Shown piece after piece: positions 53,973 to 61,694 of a DNA stretch of 64,000 nt; position 1 is the first letter of the stretch; the number at the start of each line of letters is the position of its first letter. The DNA comes from Bacteroidota bacterium (GTDB taxonomy: Bacteria; Bacteroidota; Ignavibacteria; Tepidaquicellales; Tepidaquicellaceae): NCBI GenBank assembly GCA_018266845.1, contig JAFDZO010000011.1, positions 62,001-126,000 on the forward strand. Reading direction: 5' to 3'. A program made the translations under genes and the position numbers. Below the pieces are notes generated by a model. It worked only from the letters and a program-made list of their open reading frames with translations, ran no database searches and was not told the origin of the DNA.

Positions 53973-54202
53973 AAATTGTATTCATATATCTGATAAAATT
54001 TTATCAAAAATTTATCTCGCCGATGTTTCCTGCATCCTGCAGGTTCTATCCAACTTGTTCGCAATACAGTATCGAAGCTTTACAGGAGCACGGCTTCTTT
54101 AAAGGATTTTTTTTATCGGCTAAACGAATTTTAAAGTGCAATCCTTTTTTCAGAGGCGGCTTCGACCCCGTCCCTATGAAAAAGTGCGCTCACAAACATT
54201 AA
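53969..54202 (+). CDS. yidD: Membrane protein insertion efficiency factor YidD
   Basis: A 77-residue membrane-associated protein that helps YidC insertion. [22 protein letters not shown] and [16 protein letters not shown] carry the family cysteines and motif. The TTG start overlaps the rnpA stop by four bases. It is 17 bases before yidC. Confidence 0.93.
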   Translation: MKIVFIYLIKFYQKFISPMFPASCRFYPTCSQYSIEALQEHGFFKGFFLSAKRILKCNPFFRGGFDPVPMKKCAHKH

Positions 54203-54219
54203 ATTTTTTACTCTACTAA

Positions 54220-56025
54220 ATGGATAAAAGGTCAATAATAGGTTTTGTATTAATCGGTGTTGTTATGATGTTCTGGCTCTACTGGAACACATCAAAAACT
54301 CCCCCGCCCCAGCAGAAAAAACAGGACTCCGTAAAAGTTGAAAATAAACAAAACGCTCCCGTTGATACTGTCAAACAGCAGATAAAACCGGAAACGGAAA
54401 CAAGAAAAGATTCTATAACTAACGCTCTAGGAAATATATTTTCAAAAAGCTCTACAGCAGGTTCATTTGATTCTACAGGTTCAAAACCCGCTTCTGAAAA
54501 AATAATTCAGATTGAAAATAAAAAGGTCGCGCTTGAGTTTACAAACTTCGGCGGCACAATTAAAAAGTTTACGATAAAGGATTTCCAGACGTGGGATAAA
54601 AATCCCGTTCAGCTTATCAACTGGAAAAAAGGGAAAGAGCTTCATCTGATATTCACTTCCAAAGACGGCAAGCTTATTAGCACCGCTAACCTTGTATTTG
54701 AGTCCGATTATAAAGAGTGGGACAAGATTAACATTGAAGAGAAAAAAGACTTTGCGCTAAAATATACTTTAAATATTTCGCCTGACGGTTCACAAAAAAT
54801 AGTAAAGACATATACATTCAAGCCTGATTCTTATGAATTCGATGTCAGCTATGAAATGTTTAACAGTGATAAATTTATTACCGGCTCAAAATATCAGGTT
54901 GCGTGGGAAACTTCACTTAATCTCACGGAAAACAGAAGCGATGATGAGGCGACTTTTGCTGAAGCCTTTGCTCTTATGGGCACTGACCTTGAACAGCTTG
55001 ATGCTGCAAAGTTCGATGAGCCTTACAAAGCAGATTTTACAGGAACAACTAAATATGTTGCCAGCAGAAATAAATATTTTGGAATTTATATTATTCCTGA
55101 CGGAGCCCCCGGAGACGGAGCATATTTAACAGGTTCACGCGAGCATCTTCCTGATAACGGCGTAAAAGAAAATTACTCTATAGCCGTTAAAAAGGATATT
55201 AAAGCAGATAACTATGAAAAAGCCAGCTTTAAAATTTTAGTTACACCGCTTGATTTTGCGTTGCTGAAATCATACGGCATTGACCTTGAAAAAACTTTAC
55301 GCTTCAGTCTTGATTTTATAGTGAGACCAATTGCGCAATATCTTATTATTCCGTTCTTTATGTTCCTCCATAGTTTTATACCAAACTACGGAGTTGTGAT
55401 TATTATCTTTGCTTTCGTTCTCAAGATACTATTGAATCCTCTCACAAAATCGCAGATGAATTCAATGAAGAAGATGAGTTCGTTAAGCCCTAAGATGACA
55501 GCTATCCGAGAGAAATATAAAGATGACCCGGTAAAGGCAAATCAGCAGATAATGAAGCTGTATAAAGAGGAGAAGATAAATCCCGCGGGCGGATGTCTGC
55601 CGATGCTTCTTCAGCTTCCGATATTGTATGCTTTGTTCGGTGTTTTCCGCTCAACAATTGAGCTAAGAGGCGCGCCGTTTATATGGTGGATTCATGACCT
55701 TGCTGCGCCGGATATAATTTTTAATCTGCCGTTTACTATTCCGCTTTTCGGAATTCATGCAGTTTCAGGGCTTGCAACATTGATGGGTATTACCATGTTC
55801 ATACAGCAAAAAATGACTGTAACCGACCCCAAACAGAAGGCATTGGTTTATATAATGCCGATTATGATGACGTTGTTGTTCTTTAGTTTCCCTTCGGGAT
55901 TAAATCTATATTACTTTGTCTTTAACCTATTATCAATAATTCAGCAGTACTACACAAACAAAAAGGATAAAGAAAAGAAATCAGAAGTAACGGTGGTTCA
56001 GCCGGAAAAAACAAAGAAGAAATAG
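54220..56025 (+). CDS. yidC: Membrane protein insertase YidC
   Basis: A 601-residue insertase for inner-membrane proteins. It has an N-terminal signal-anchor (about 5-22), a large periplasmic beta domain (about 95-355) and the five-helix core with NYGVVIIIFAFVLKILLNPLT, INPAGGCLPMLLQLPILYALF and FFSFPSGLNLYYFVFNLLSI. The Arg in the core groove falls in ALFGVFRST. Length and order fit the Gram-negative long form. A 328-base repeat-bearing gap follows. Confidence 0.95.
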   Translation: MDKRSIIGFVLIGVVMMFWLYWNTSKTPPPQQKKQDSVKVENKQNAPVDTVKQQIKPETETRKDSITNALGNIFSKSSTAGSFDSTGSKPASEKIIQIENKKVALEFTNFGGTIKKFTIKDFQTWDKNPVQLINWKKGKELHLIFTSKDGKLISTANLVFESDYKEWDKINIEEKKDFALKYTLNISPDGSQKIVKTYTFKPDSYEFDVSYEMFNSDKFITGSKYQVAWETSLNLTENRSDDEATFAEAFALMGTDLEQLDAAKFDEPYKADFTGTTKYVASRNKYFGIYIIPDGAPGDGAYLTGSREHLPDNGVKENYSIAVKKDIKADNYEKASFKILVTPLDFALLKSYGIDLEKTLRFSLDFIVRPIAQYLIIPFFMFLHSFIPNYGVVIIIFAFVLKILLNPLTKSQMNSMKKMSSLSPKMTAIREKYKDDPVKANQQIMKLYKEEKINPAGGCLPMLLQLPILYALFGVFRSTIELRGAPFIWWIHDLAAPDIIFNLPFTIPLFGIHAVSGLATLMGITMFIQQKMTVTDPKQKALVYIMPIMMTLLFFSFPSGLNLYYFVFNLLSIIQQYYTNKKDKEKKSEVTVVQPEKTKKK

Positions 56026-56353
56026 TTTTCAGTTGATTTTCCCTCTTTATTGAGGATATAATACAATTTAGAAAAAAAGACCTATCAGGTCAAAAATACT
56101 ATGCCGAGACGCAATATATTGCGCCTCTACGGAAATCTAAACTTCAGATATACATTTTTACTCCGTCCCAAACCCCCGTTTGGGGCGGAAAAAGAGCAAA
56201 ATACAAATTAAGAAAAAACTGCCAGGTTTTTAATTGTGCCTGCCCCGCCTTGGCGGTACCAGGTCAAAAGCACCTTGTAGAGACGCTGTACATTGCGTCT
56301 CGGCGGAAATCTGAAACTTAAGATATACTGTTCTCTTACCAATAAATAAGTAT
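56026..56353. repeat. Intergenic repeats after yidC: two diverged 72-bp copies and a GC hairpin
   Basis: Two related stretches, 56081-56153 and 56257-56328, share ATCAGGTCAAAA/ACCAGGTCAAAA, a GAGACGC stem and GGAAATCT..AA.CTT.AGATATAC. Each has an inverted repeat: at 56106-56127 and, with GAGACGC/GCGTCTC, at 56280-56301. Between them is a CTCCGTCCCAAAC hairpin at 56161-56189 and CCGCCTTGGCGG. No gene is seen in this gap. Confidence 0.75.
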
Positions 56354-57301
56354 TTGAAATCAAATCCGAAAAATATTTTAGTTGTTCAGATAGGAAAATT
56401 AGGGGATATGGTGCTCACCAATCCCCTTTTTTATGAACTGAAACGTATTTTCCCGGATGCTGCCCTTAAAGTTCTTGCTTCAAAGACTAATTACGAATTT
56501 GCTACGCACCTTACTTCAGTTGATGAAGTAATTTTGTATCAAAAAAGCCTGATTAAAGATATTCTTCTTGCGCGAAAGCTAAAAAAAAATAATTTCGATT
56601 TGTGGATAGATGTCAAAGACGGCTACTCGCGAACACAAACTTCCCTGCTGAAAATTGCAAAGCCAAAGATTTCAATGGGATATAATGTTAGTGAAAAGGT
56701 CTTTGATATAGATTTAAGAGAATATGCTAAGGGAAAGCAAGGAAGGGACTTGAGCCTTGCTGCAGCTTATTACTTTGAGAAAGAGCTGCATTTTACAAAG
56801 CCTGTTTTATCGGATTTTTTAAATCCTGCCGAAAACACAGAGGATGGGGACGTGCTTATAAATGTTTCTGCCGGAAACCCTTCCAGATACCTTGCAGCTG
56901 AAAAATGGGTTAAGCTGATAGAGAAAATGCTTGAATTTAATCCGCATTTTGAGATACATCTGATTGGGTTAGAAAGAGATGCCGAGTTGATTCACAATAT
57001 CAGAAATCAAATTAATTCAAACAATTTAACTTATATGTATAGCTACGAGTTAAAAGAATTAATTAATACATTAAATAGCTTTAAGTTAATTATCTCTCCA
57101 GATACATCTATTATACATTTAGCCTCGGGCTTAAATAAACCGGTTATCGGCTTATATCCAAAAGTGGATTGGAATTACGAAAGGTTTAAGCCGTTAAGTG
57201 ATAATTTTTATACTGTCATTTCAGGCAGCCCTGAAGGCATTGACGATATAACACACGAGGAAATTTTCGAAAAGTTTGTTGAAACCTGGAAAAGAGTTTA
57301 A
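56354..57301 (+). CDS. GT9-family glycosyltransferase (LPS heptosyltransferase-like)
   Basis: A 315-residue cytoplasmic-side transferase of the GT9 family, likely adding a sugar to LPS core. The N-terminus ILVVQIGKLGDMVLTNPLFYEL and C-terminal ISPDTSIIHLASGLNKPVIGLY are family landmarks. Heptose specificity cannot be shown; family members use various NDP-sugars. The start is TTG. It is separate from yidC by a repeat-filled gap and faces the tmRNA gene on the other strand. Confidence 0.85.
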   Translation: MKSNPKNILVVQIGKLGDMVLTNPLFYELKRIFPDAALKVLASKTNYEFATHLTSVDEVILYQKSLIKDILLARKLKKNNFDLWIDVKDGYSRTQTSLLKIAKPKISMGYNVSEKVFDIDLREYAKGKQGRDLSLAAAYYFEKELHFTKPVLSDFLNPAENTEDGDVLINVSAGNPSRYLAAEKWVKLIEKMLEFNPHFEIHLIGLERDAELIHNIRNQINSNNLTYMYSYELKELINTLNSFKLIISPDTSIIHLASGLNKPVIGLYPKVDWNYERFKPLSDNFYTVISGSPEGIDDITHEEIFEKFVETWKRV

Positions 57302-57378
57302 AGATATAGAAATAACTAATTGTATTAACAGAAATTAGATTTCATCTGTAAGAATTAAAAAACTGATTTAACAACAAT

Positions 57379-57416
57379 TTACCTCAAAACTTACGAGGGG
57401 GCGTAAGTTTCACCCC
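57379..57416. repeat. 38-bp repeat beside the tmRNA 3' end
   Basis: Reverse complement of 18814-18851, identical over 38 bases. It can form AAACTTACG/CGTAAGTTT or the alternative ACGAGGGG/CCCCTCGT stem; the two share bases. Confidence 0.85.
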
Positions 57417-57425
57417 TCGTTTTTA
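57393..57425. terminator. Terminator between GT9 gene and tmRNA
   Basis: ACGAGGGG (57393-57400) pairs with CCCCTCGT (57413-57420) and is followed by TTTTT on the plus strand, fitting the end of the GT9 gene. On the minus strand the same stem follows the tmRNA by 18 bases. Confidence 0.65.
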
Positions 57426-57437
57426 CAGTAAATTAAG

Positions 57438-57791
57438 TGGAAATGCCGGGAGTCGAACCCGGGTCCGGAAAGCAGACCATTAAAACTTCTACATATTTAG
57501 TCTCGTTTTCGTTGTCTCGCGATAAACGGCTAAACGGACAAAATGCTTATCGCCAGCCCTGAAAATCTCGTTTTGAACTACAAGGCATCATCCAAAACCA
57601 ACCTCCCTGCTTATCACTTTCAATCTGCCGGGAGGCGGAGAAGAAAGAAAGTGTTAGCTGCTATATTAAGCTGCTAAAGCGTAATTGTAATCGTTGCCGA
57701 TTATATTTTTCTACCCTTTTTTAGGTGCCTGGCAGGACCACCATATGCAGTTTTAACCATCCATACAATCCGTCGAAACCGGTGCATTCCC
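57438..57791 (-). ncRNA. ssrA: tmRNA (SsrA), 354 nt
   Basis: Rescues stalled ribosomes. The 5' end GGGAATG pairs with the 3' CATTTCC to form a 7-bp acceptor stem with a G-U pair; the 3' discriminator is A and CCA is not encoded. The T arm reads CCGGGTTCGACTCCCGG. The mRNA-like part (57666-57698, minus) encodes the tag GNDYNYALAA followed by TAA, with GGC as resume codon. The 5' domain has GGTTTCGACGG. Precursor processing at both ends is expected. Confidence 0.93.
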
Positions 57792-57803
57792 ATAGTCTTA
57801 ACT

Positions 57804-57826
57804 ATTATACAAAATTAGCAATTAAA
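57804..57826 (-). promoter_or_regulatory. Possible tmRNA promoter
   Basis: On the minus strand TATAAT (57809-57804) is 12 bases upstream of the mature tmRNA 5' end, a fair -10 distance for a precursor trimmed by RNase P. TTTTTAAT lies about 15 bases further up; no good -35 is seen. Confidence 0.35.
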
Positions 57827-57847
57827 AAGTTTCTTTATAGCTTAGTT

Positions 57848-58936
57848 TTACCTTTTCAGTTTCGGATCTAAGGCATCTCTCAAACCATCCCCAACCAGAT
57901 TTACCGCAAAAATAGTAAGCATTATTGCTATTGAAGGAAATACAGCCAAGCCCCAGCTTGAGCCGGCTATAATATACTTGTACCCGTCAAAAATCATCTG
58001 CCCCCAGCTTGCCGTCGGCGGCTGAACTCCAAGCCCGAGAAAACTCAAGCTTGCTTCAAACAAAATAGCCGTTGCCAACCCTACAGTACCTGTTACAATT
58101 ACAGGTCCCATGCAATTTGGAAGCATGTGCCGTAAAATTACCCTTGGAGCCTTGAATCCCATTGCCTTTGTAGCCTCTATATATTCAGTTTCCCGCAAAG
58201 AGAAGAACTGCCCCCTCACTATCCGGGCTATATCAACCCAGCCGGTTAAGCCGATTGCTACAAATGCCTGCCAAAAACCTTTTCCAAGCACAACCGAAAG
58301 CGCAATTATGAATAAAATTGAAGGAAAAGCCCAGACTACGTTAATTACCCACATAATGACAGCATCGGTTTTGCCTCTGAAAAACCCAGCCATTGCCCCG
58401 AAAATTATTCCCAAAGTTATGGCTATGCTCTCAGATATAATTCCTACTGAAAGACTTACCCTGCTGCCGTATATGAGCCTGCTTAATACATCGCGGCCAA
58501 ACCTGTCAGTGCCAAGGTAAAAAGTCAGAGTTTTATTCCAGTCAGATTTCGTTTTTCCGCTAAGCTCATTTTTACTTATATCTGCTTCGGAACCGGAAAA
58601 ATCAGTATAGTAAACTTTAGAGTCATCTTCCCGTAAAATTCCTTTTATTGGAATGTAGGTAATCTCATCCCCAACTTTTTTGACAATAACATCTCCTTTA
58701 AACCCTATCGGCTTTACAGAGTATTCCAGAATTTGCTGATTAGGATTAAACGGAGAAATCAACTCCGCAGTCGCTGCAACAAAGAAAAGAAAAACTATAA
58801 TTCCAAGCCCAATCATTGCAAGCCTGTTCCTTTTTAACCGCCTCCATGAATAATGCCATAAACTTTTTGGCTGAGGGTCTATCGAAGTTCCCTCACCGCT
58901 GATTATTTTTTGCTCTGCTTGTTCCTGTGTTGTCAA
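57848..58936 (-). CDS. Peptide ABC transporter permease (OppC/DppC family)
   Basis: Inner-membrane permease of a dipeptide/oligopeptide importer. 362 residues, longer than the usual 300 because of an extra periplasmic loop (about 70-135) after helix 1. DRFGRDVLSRLIYGSRVSL is the typical DppC start of the core; the EAA loop is EYIEATKAMGFKAPRVILRHMLPN. It ends VGDGLRDALDPKLKR. The partner permease at 59755 is separated by over 800 bases of repeats, unlike normal oppBC. ATPase genes (oppD/F) are outside the window. Confidence 0.9.
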   Translation of the reverse strand: MTTQEQAEQKIISGEGTSIDPQPKSLWHYSWRRLKRNRLAMIGLGIIVFLFFVAATAELISPFNPNQQILEYSVKPIGFKGDVIVKKVGDEITYIPIKGILREDDSKVYYTDFSGSEADISKNELSGKTKSDWNKTLTFYLGTDRFGRDVLSRLIYGSRVSLSVGIISESIAITLGIIFGAMAGFFRGKTDAVIMWVINVVWAFPSILFIIALSVVLGKGFWQAFVAIGLTGWVDIARIVRGQFFSLRETEYIEATKAMGFKAPRVILRHMLPNCMGPVIVTGTVGLATAILFEASLSFLGLGVQPPTASWGQMIFDGYKYIIAGSSWGLAVFPSIAIMLTIFAVNLVGDGLRDALDPKLKR

Positions 58937-59030
58937 ATTTATGTTAGTTAGTCGCGGTATAAAACCGTTAAATAAGAAATTTAAAGTAGATAATTCTCAG
59001 ATTTGCAAAAATAAAATTACCTTTCAGAAA

Positions 59031-59215
59031 GTAACATTATTGTAACATTTTTTACCACAAGGCTCATTTTTTCATTATTTTTCAAATAGGATAGTTTCAA
59101 AACAAATTTTAAAGTAACATTATTGTAACATTTTTTATTACGAAGCTCATTTTTTCATTATTTTTCAAGTAATGAAAATCTCAAAAAAAAATCAAAGTAA
59201 CATTATTGTAACATT
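59031..59215. repeat. Three GTAACATT sites within an imperfect 83-bp tandem repeat
   Basis: The 19-mer starts at 59031, 59114 and 59197, exactly 83 bases apart. Sites 1 and 2 are followed by the shared sequence GCTCATTTTTTCATTATTTT and CAA, showing a tandem unit. The third unit is cut short. The array lies 95-279 bases upstream of the oppC start. Confidence 0.88.
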
Positions 59216-59463
59216 TGCAATTTTAAATATTGATTATCTTACACTTATAATTTTTGAAAATGTTACATTAACGGATTTTTCATCAATTTCAAAATGTTTT
59301 GAAATACTTTTATCACACCTTAATACTGTTTGCTATAACAGCTTCTCAACTCACATAAGCAAGTAGCAGCAATAAGGCACATCTGTAGCCATATTAATTT
59401 ATGGTAAATAATATTGCTTAAAAAGTCAAAAATTTTTGTCTAAAGCAAAACTTCATCTCAAAA

Positions 59464-59646
59464 CAAAAAAATTTTTATAACTTGTAAATATGTATTTAAT
59501 CGCAAAGAACGCAAAATATGAAAGCAAAGTTCGCAAAGACCTTAAAAACAGATTTGATATATGATTTCTCAAACTCGAAATTGTTCAACCAAAACAGACA
59601 TTAAGGTGCAGTATTTTATGTTTGAGATATTCAGGAAAAATATTTT
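59464..59646. repeat. Dispersed repeat, copy 2
   Basis: Matches 2216-2397 in the same orientation over nearly its full length. It has AATCGCAAAGAACGC and AGTTCGCAAAGAC, and a more distant inverted CTTTGCC arm follows at 59660-59692. Confidence 0.85.
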
Positions 59647-59754
59647 ACATTTTTTGCGTGCTTTGCCAAAAACTTTGAATCTTTGCCGTTAAATTCAGTT
59701 TTTTAAGAAAAATTTCTGTCGCGTGATGAGAAGCAAAGCTCAAATCGAACAATA

Positions 59755-60681
59755 TTACGATAATTTTACTTTCGGGTCGAGTACAGCATACAAAATGTCA
59801 ACAAAGAAATTTATTACAACGAAAACCACGGCGCTGAAAAGCACAGTCCCCTGTATCATCGGAAAATCGAGTTTTAAAATCGAATCAAAAGCAAGCAATC
59901 CAATTCCGGGCCAATTAAAAATATATTCTATAAAGTATGCTCCGCCTAAAGTAGCTGCAAGCGATGCACTTATAGTAGTTACAATCGGATTAAGCGCATT
60001 TCTTAGGGTATGCTTAAAAATTATTTTACCTGAACTCAGCCCTTTGGCTCTTGCAGTTCTTACATAATCCTGACTCATCGCGTCAAGCATAGAAGAACGG
60101 GTAATTCTCGCGATGATTGCAAGAGGGCGCAGAGCAAGCGTTATCATTGGCAGCACAAGATAGCTTGGTCCCTCTGATATATATCCTGAGAGGGGAAACC
60201 ATTTTAACAGAAATCCGAATACAAGCGCCATAATCAAGCCAAACGCAAACGTGGGAAAAGAAATTCCAAACAGGGCAAACAGCATTGAAGCATTATCCAG
60301 TAATGTATAAGATTTTACCGCCGAAATAATTCCTATCAAAACTCCGAGTATAGCAGAAATGATAAGCGCGCTAACAGCAAGAAGCGCTGTTGCAGGAAAC
60401 TTCTCCATAATGGTCTGAACAACATCTCTGTTTGTTGAATACGAACGCCCCAAATCTCCCTGAATGGCTTTGTTCATAAAGCGGAAGTACTGCACATAGA
60501 TTGGCTTATTTAAACCCAGTTCTTCCCTGACAGCTTCGACGGAAGCAACATCCGCTCTCTGTCCGAGCATTATACGAGCAGGGTCTCCCGGCACAACATA
60601 CAAAAGGCAAAATGTAACTGTTATTACTCCAAGAAGGATTAGGATTGTGTAAAGAAAATTTCTTATAATGTAAGCTGTCAT
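59755..60681 (-). CDS. Peptide ABC transporter permease (OppB/DppB family)
   Basis: 308-residue inner-membrane permease with six helices. FLYTILILLGVITVTFCLLYVVPGDPARIMLG is the typical OppB start (shown here as LYVVPGDPARIMLG), and DYVRTARAKGLSSGKIIFKH is the EAA loop. The C-terminus ends DILYAVLDPKVKLS. It is upstream of oppC on the same strand but separated by the repeat block, and follows an NlpC/P60 gene with a terminator between them. Confidence 0.92.
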   Translation of the reverse strand: MTAYIIRNFLYTILILLGVITVTFCLLYVVPGDPARIMLGQRADVASVEAVREELGLNKPIYVQYFRFMNKAIQGDLGRSYSTNRDVVQTIMEKFPATALLAVSALIISAILGVLIGIISAVKSYTLLDNASMLFALFGISFPTFAFGLIMALVFGFLLKWFPLSGYISEGPSYLVLPMITLALRPLAIIARITRSSMLDAMSQDYVRTARAKGLSSGKIIFKHTLRNALNPIVTTISASLAATLGGAYFIEYIFNWPGIGLLAFDSILKLDFPMIQGTVLFSAVVFVVINFFVDILYAVLDPKVKLS

Positions 60682-60742
60682 TAGCTGCGAAGCTTAATTC
60701 TTAATTTCAAAAATTAATAATGCAATATAACATACAACATAT

Positions 60743-60780
60743 AAAAAAAAAGTCTCGAATTCATATAGAATCCGAGACTT
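60743..60780 (-). terminator. Terminator of the NlpC/P60 gene
   Basis: AGTCTCG and CGAGACT form a 7-bp stem extended by GAATTC/GAATC pairing; plus-strand A9 to the left is the minus-strand T-tract. It lies 20 bases after the stop and thus separates this gene from oppB. Confidence 0.85.
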
Positions 60781-60799
60781 CTAGAAACTTGCGTTTCTC

Positions 60800-61444
60800 T
60801 TACTGCTCGACAACTCTCTTCGCTTTTAAGAAAGACTTAGCATAAGTTTCTTTCTCGAGAGAAGTTACTATCACACCTGTGCTTGAACCTGAATGAACAA
60901 AATATCCATCGCTTAAATAAATCCCTACGTGTGTAACTCTTCCCTTTTTCATTGTGTCGAAGAATAAAAGGTCACCGAATTTTAAATCTTTTACTTCAAC
61001 CTCTGCTCCTACACCTGACTGCTCAAGTGAAGTTCTTGGTAATGCAACGCCGAGGGCTTGATACATTACTGTTTGAACGAAAGCGGAGCAATCGATTCCT
61101 CTTTTTGAGGTACCGCCCCAAAGATATGGAGTATTGAGGTATTCGATTACCTTGTACATTACTTCGTCACTGTTGATAGCCGATGAGTTATTGACTGATT
61201 CGATGTATCCTGCGAGTGAGCTTGATAGAGATTCGAGATTACCTTTGTTAATTTCCGTCTTCGACTTGAAGTTGGTACTAGCCACTTGTTCATTTTTCTT
61301 GTGACTATTAGCAACTTTATTAGAAAGGTTGTCTTTAACCTCTTGGCTCAGCGCGTAAGAGCTGACAAAGAATACTGCCAATACAGATACAGCTATAAAC
61401 TTTAGCGAAAAGGAAGTAGTTCTTGGTTGCCTGCCAATTAGCAT
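60800..61444 (-). CDS. NlpC/P60 cell-wall hydrolase
   Basis: A 214-residue exported peptidoglycan endopeptidase. A signal-anchor or signal peptide spans about 14-33. The NlpC/P60 domain is at 95-212 with Cys119 in RGIDCSAFVQ, His172 in THVGIYL and His184 in YFVHSGSS as the catalytic set. The linker (35-90) is Ser/Lys/Asn-rich. It probably cleaves D-Glu-mDAP type bonds. It sits inside the peptide-transporter gene run, which may link it to peptide recycling. Confidence 0.9.
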   Translation of the reverse strand: MLIGRQPRTTSFSLKFIAVSVLAVFFVSSYALSQEVKDNLSNKVANSHKKNEQVASTNFKSKTEINKGNLESLSSSLAGYIESVNNSSAINSDEVMYKVIEYLNTPYLWGGTSKRGIDCSAFVQTVMYQALGVALPRTSLEQSGVGAEVEVKDLKFGDLLFFDTMKKGRVTHVGIYLSDGYFVHSGSSTGVIVTSLEKETYAKSFLKAKRVVEQ

Positions 61445-61616
61445 TAACTAAATTCCTCCGTTTAGTTTATATATTAAAAGAACAATGTGAATAAAATACA
61501 ATTTTTAACTTTTAATTGCAATAGAAAATTTTCTGCAATTTAAACTTTTATCGAAATTCGTGCCAGAATTTAAGTTTTCAATTTTTCATTTCCGATTTTT
61601 CTGCATAATAATAAAC

Positions 61617-61694
61617 TATGACTCCATAACTCATCCCACTAAAGCGGAACTACTATCGCAGTAATTCATGACTCATAATTCATAACTCATAACT
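61617..61694. repeat. Degenerate GAGTTATGAGTTATGAATTA repeats after oppA
   Basis: On the minus (coding) strand, directly after the oppA stop, are repeats of GAGTTATGA-like words with small variations. It resembles the runs after the T9SS genes at 7730, 8981 and 49875. A small AGCGGAACTACTATCGCAGT interruption lies inside. Confidence 0.6.

Larger units (their letters stand above)
58937..59754. repeat. Composite noncoding repeat block, copy 2, between oppC and oppB
   Basis: An 818-base gap with no convincing gene. It contains three GTAACATTATTGTAACATT sites at 59031-59215 in units of 83 bases, a long AT-rich stretch, the 183-base repeat at 59464-59646, an inverted CGCAAAG-like arm near 59655-59692 and TCGCGTGATGAGAAG near 59719. 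The order of parts matches the block at 1.7-2.6 kb. Its position splits two genes that are normally adjacent. Confidence 0.8.

Noticed and set aside
18814-57416. Integrated element bounded by the 38-bp repeats, with the tmRNA end as attachment site
   Set aside because: The copies are inverted, lie outside the mature tmRNA and no integrase is seen; the DNA between holds core genes.
59723-60067. 114-residue plus-strand ORF over the oppB 3' end
   Set aside because: It is antisense to conserved OppB sequence and has no family features.
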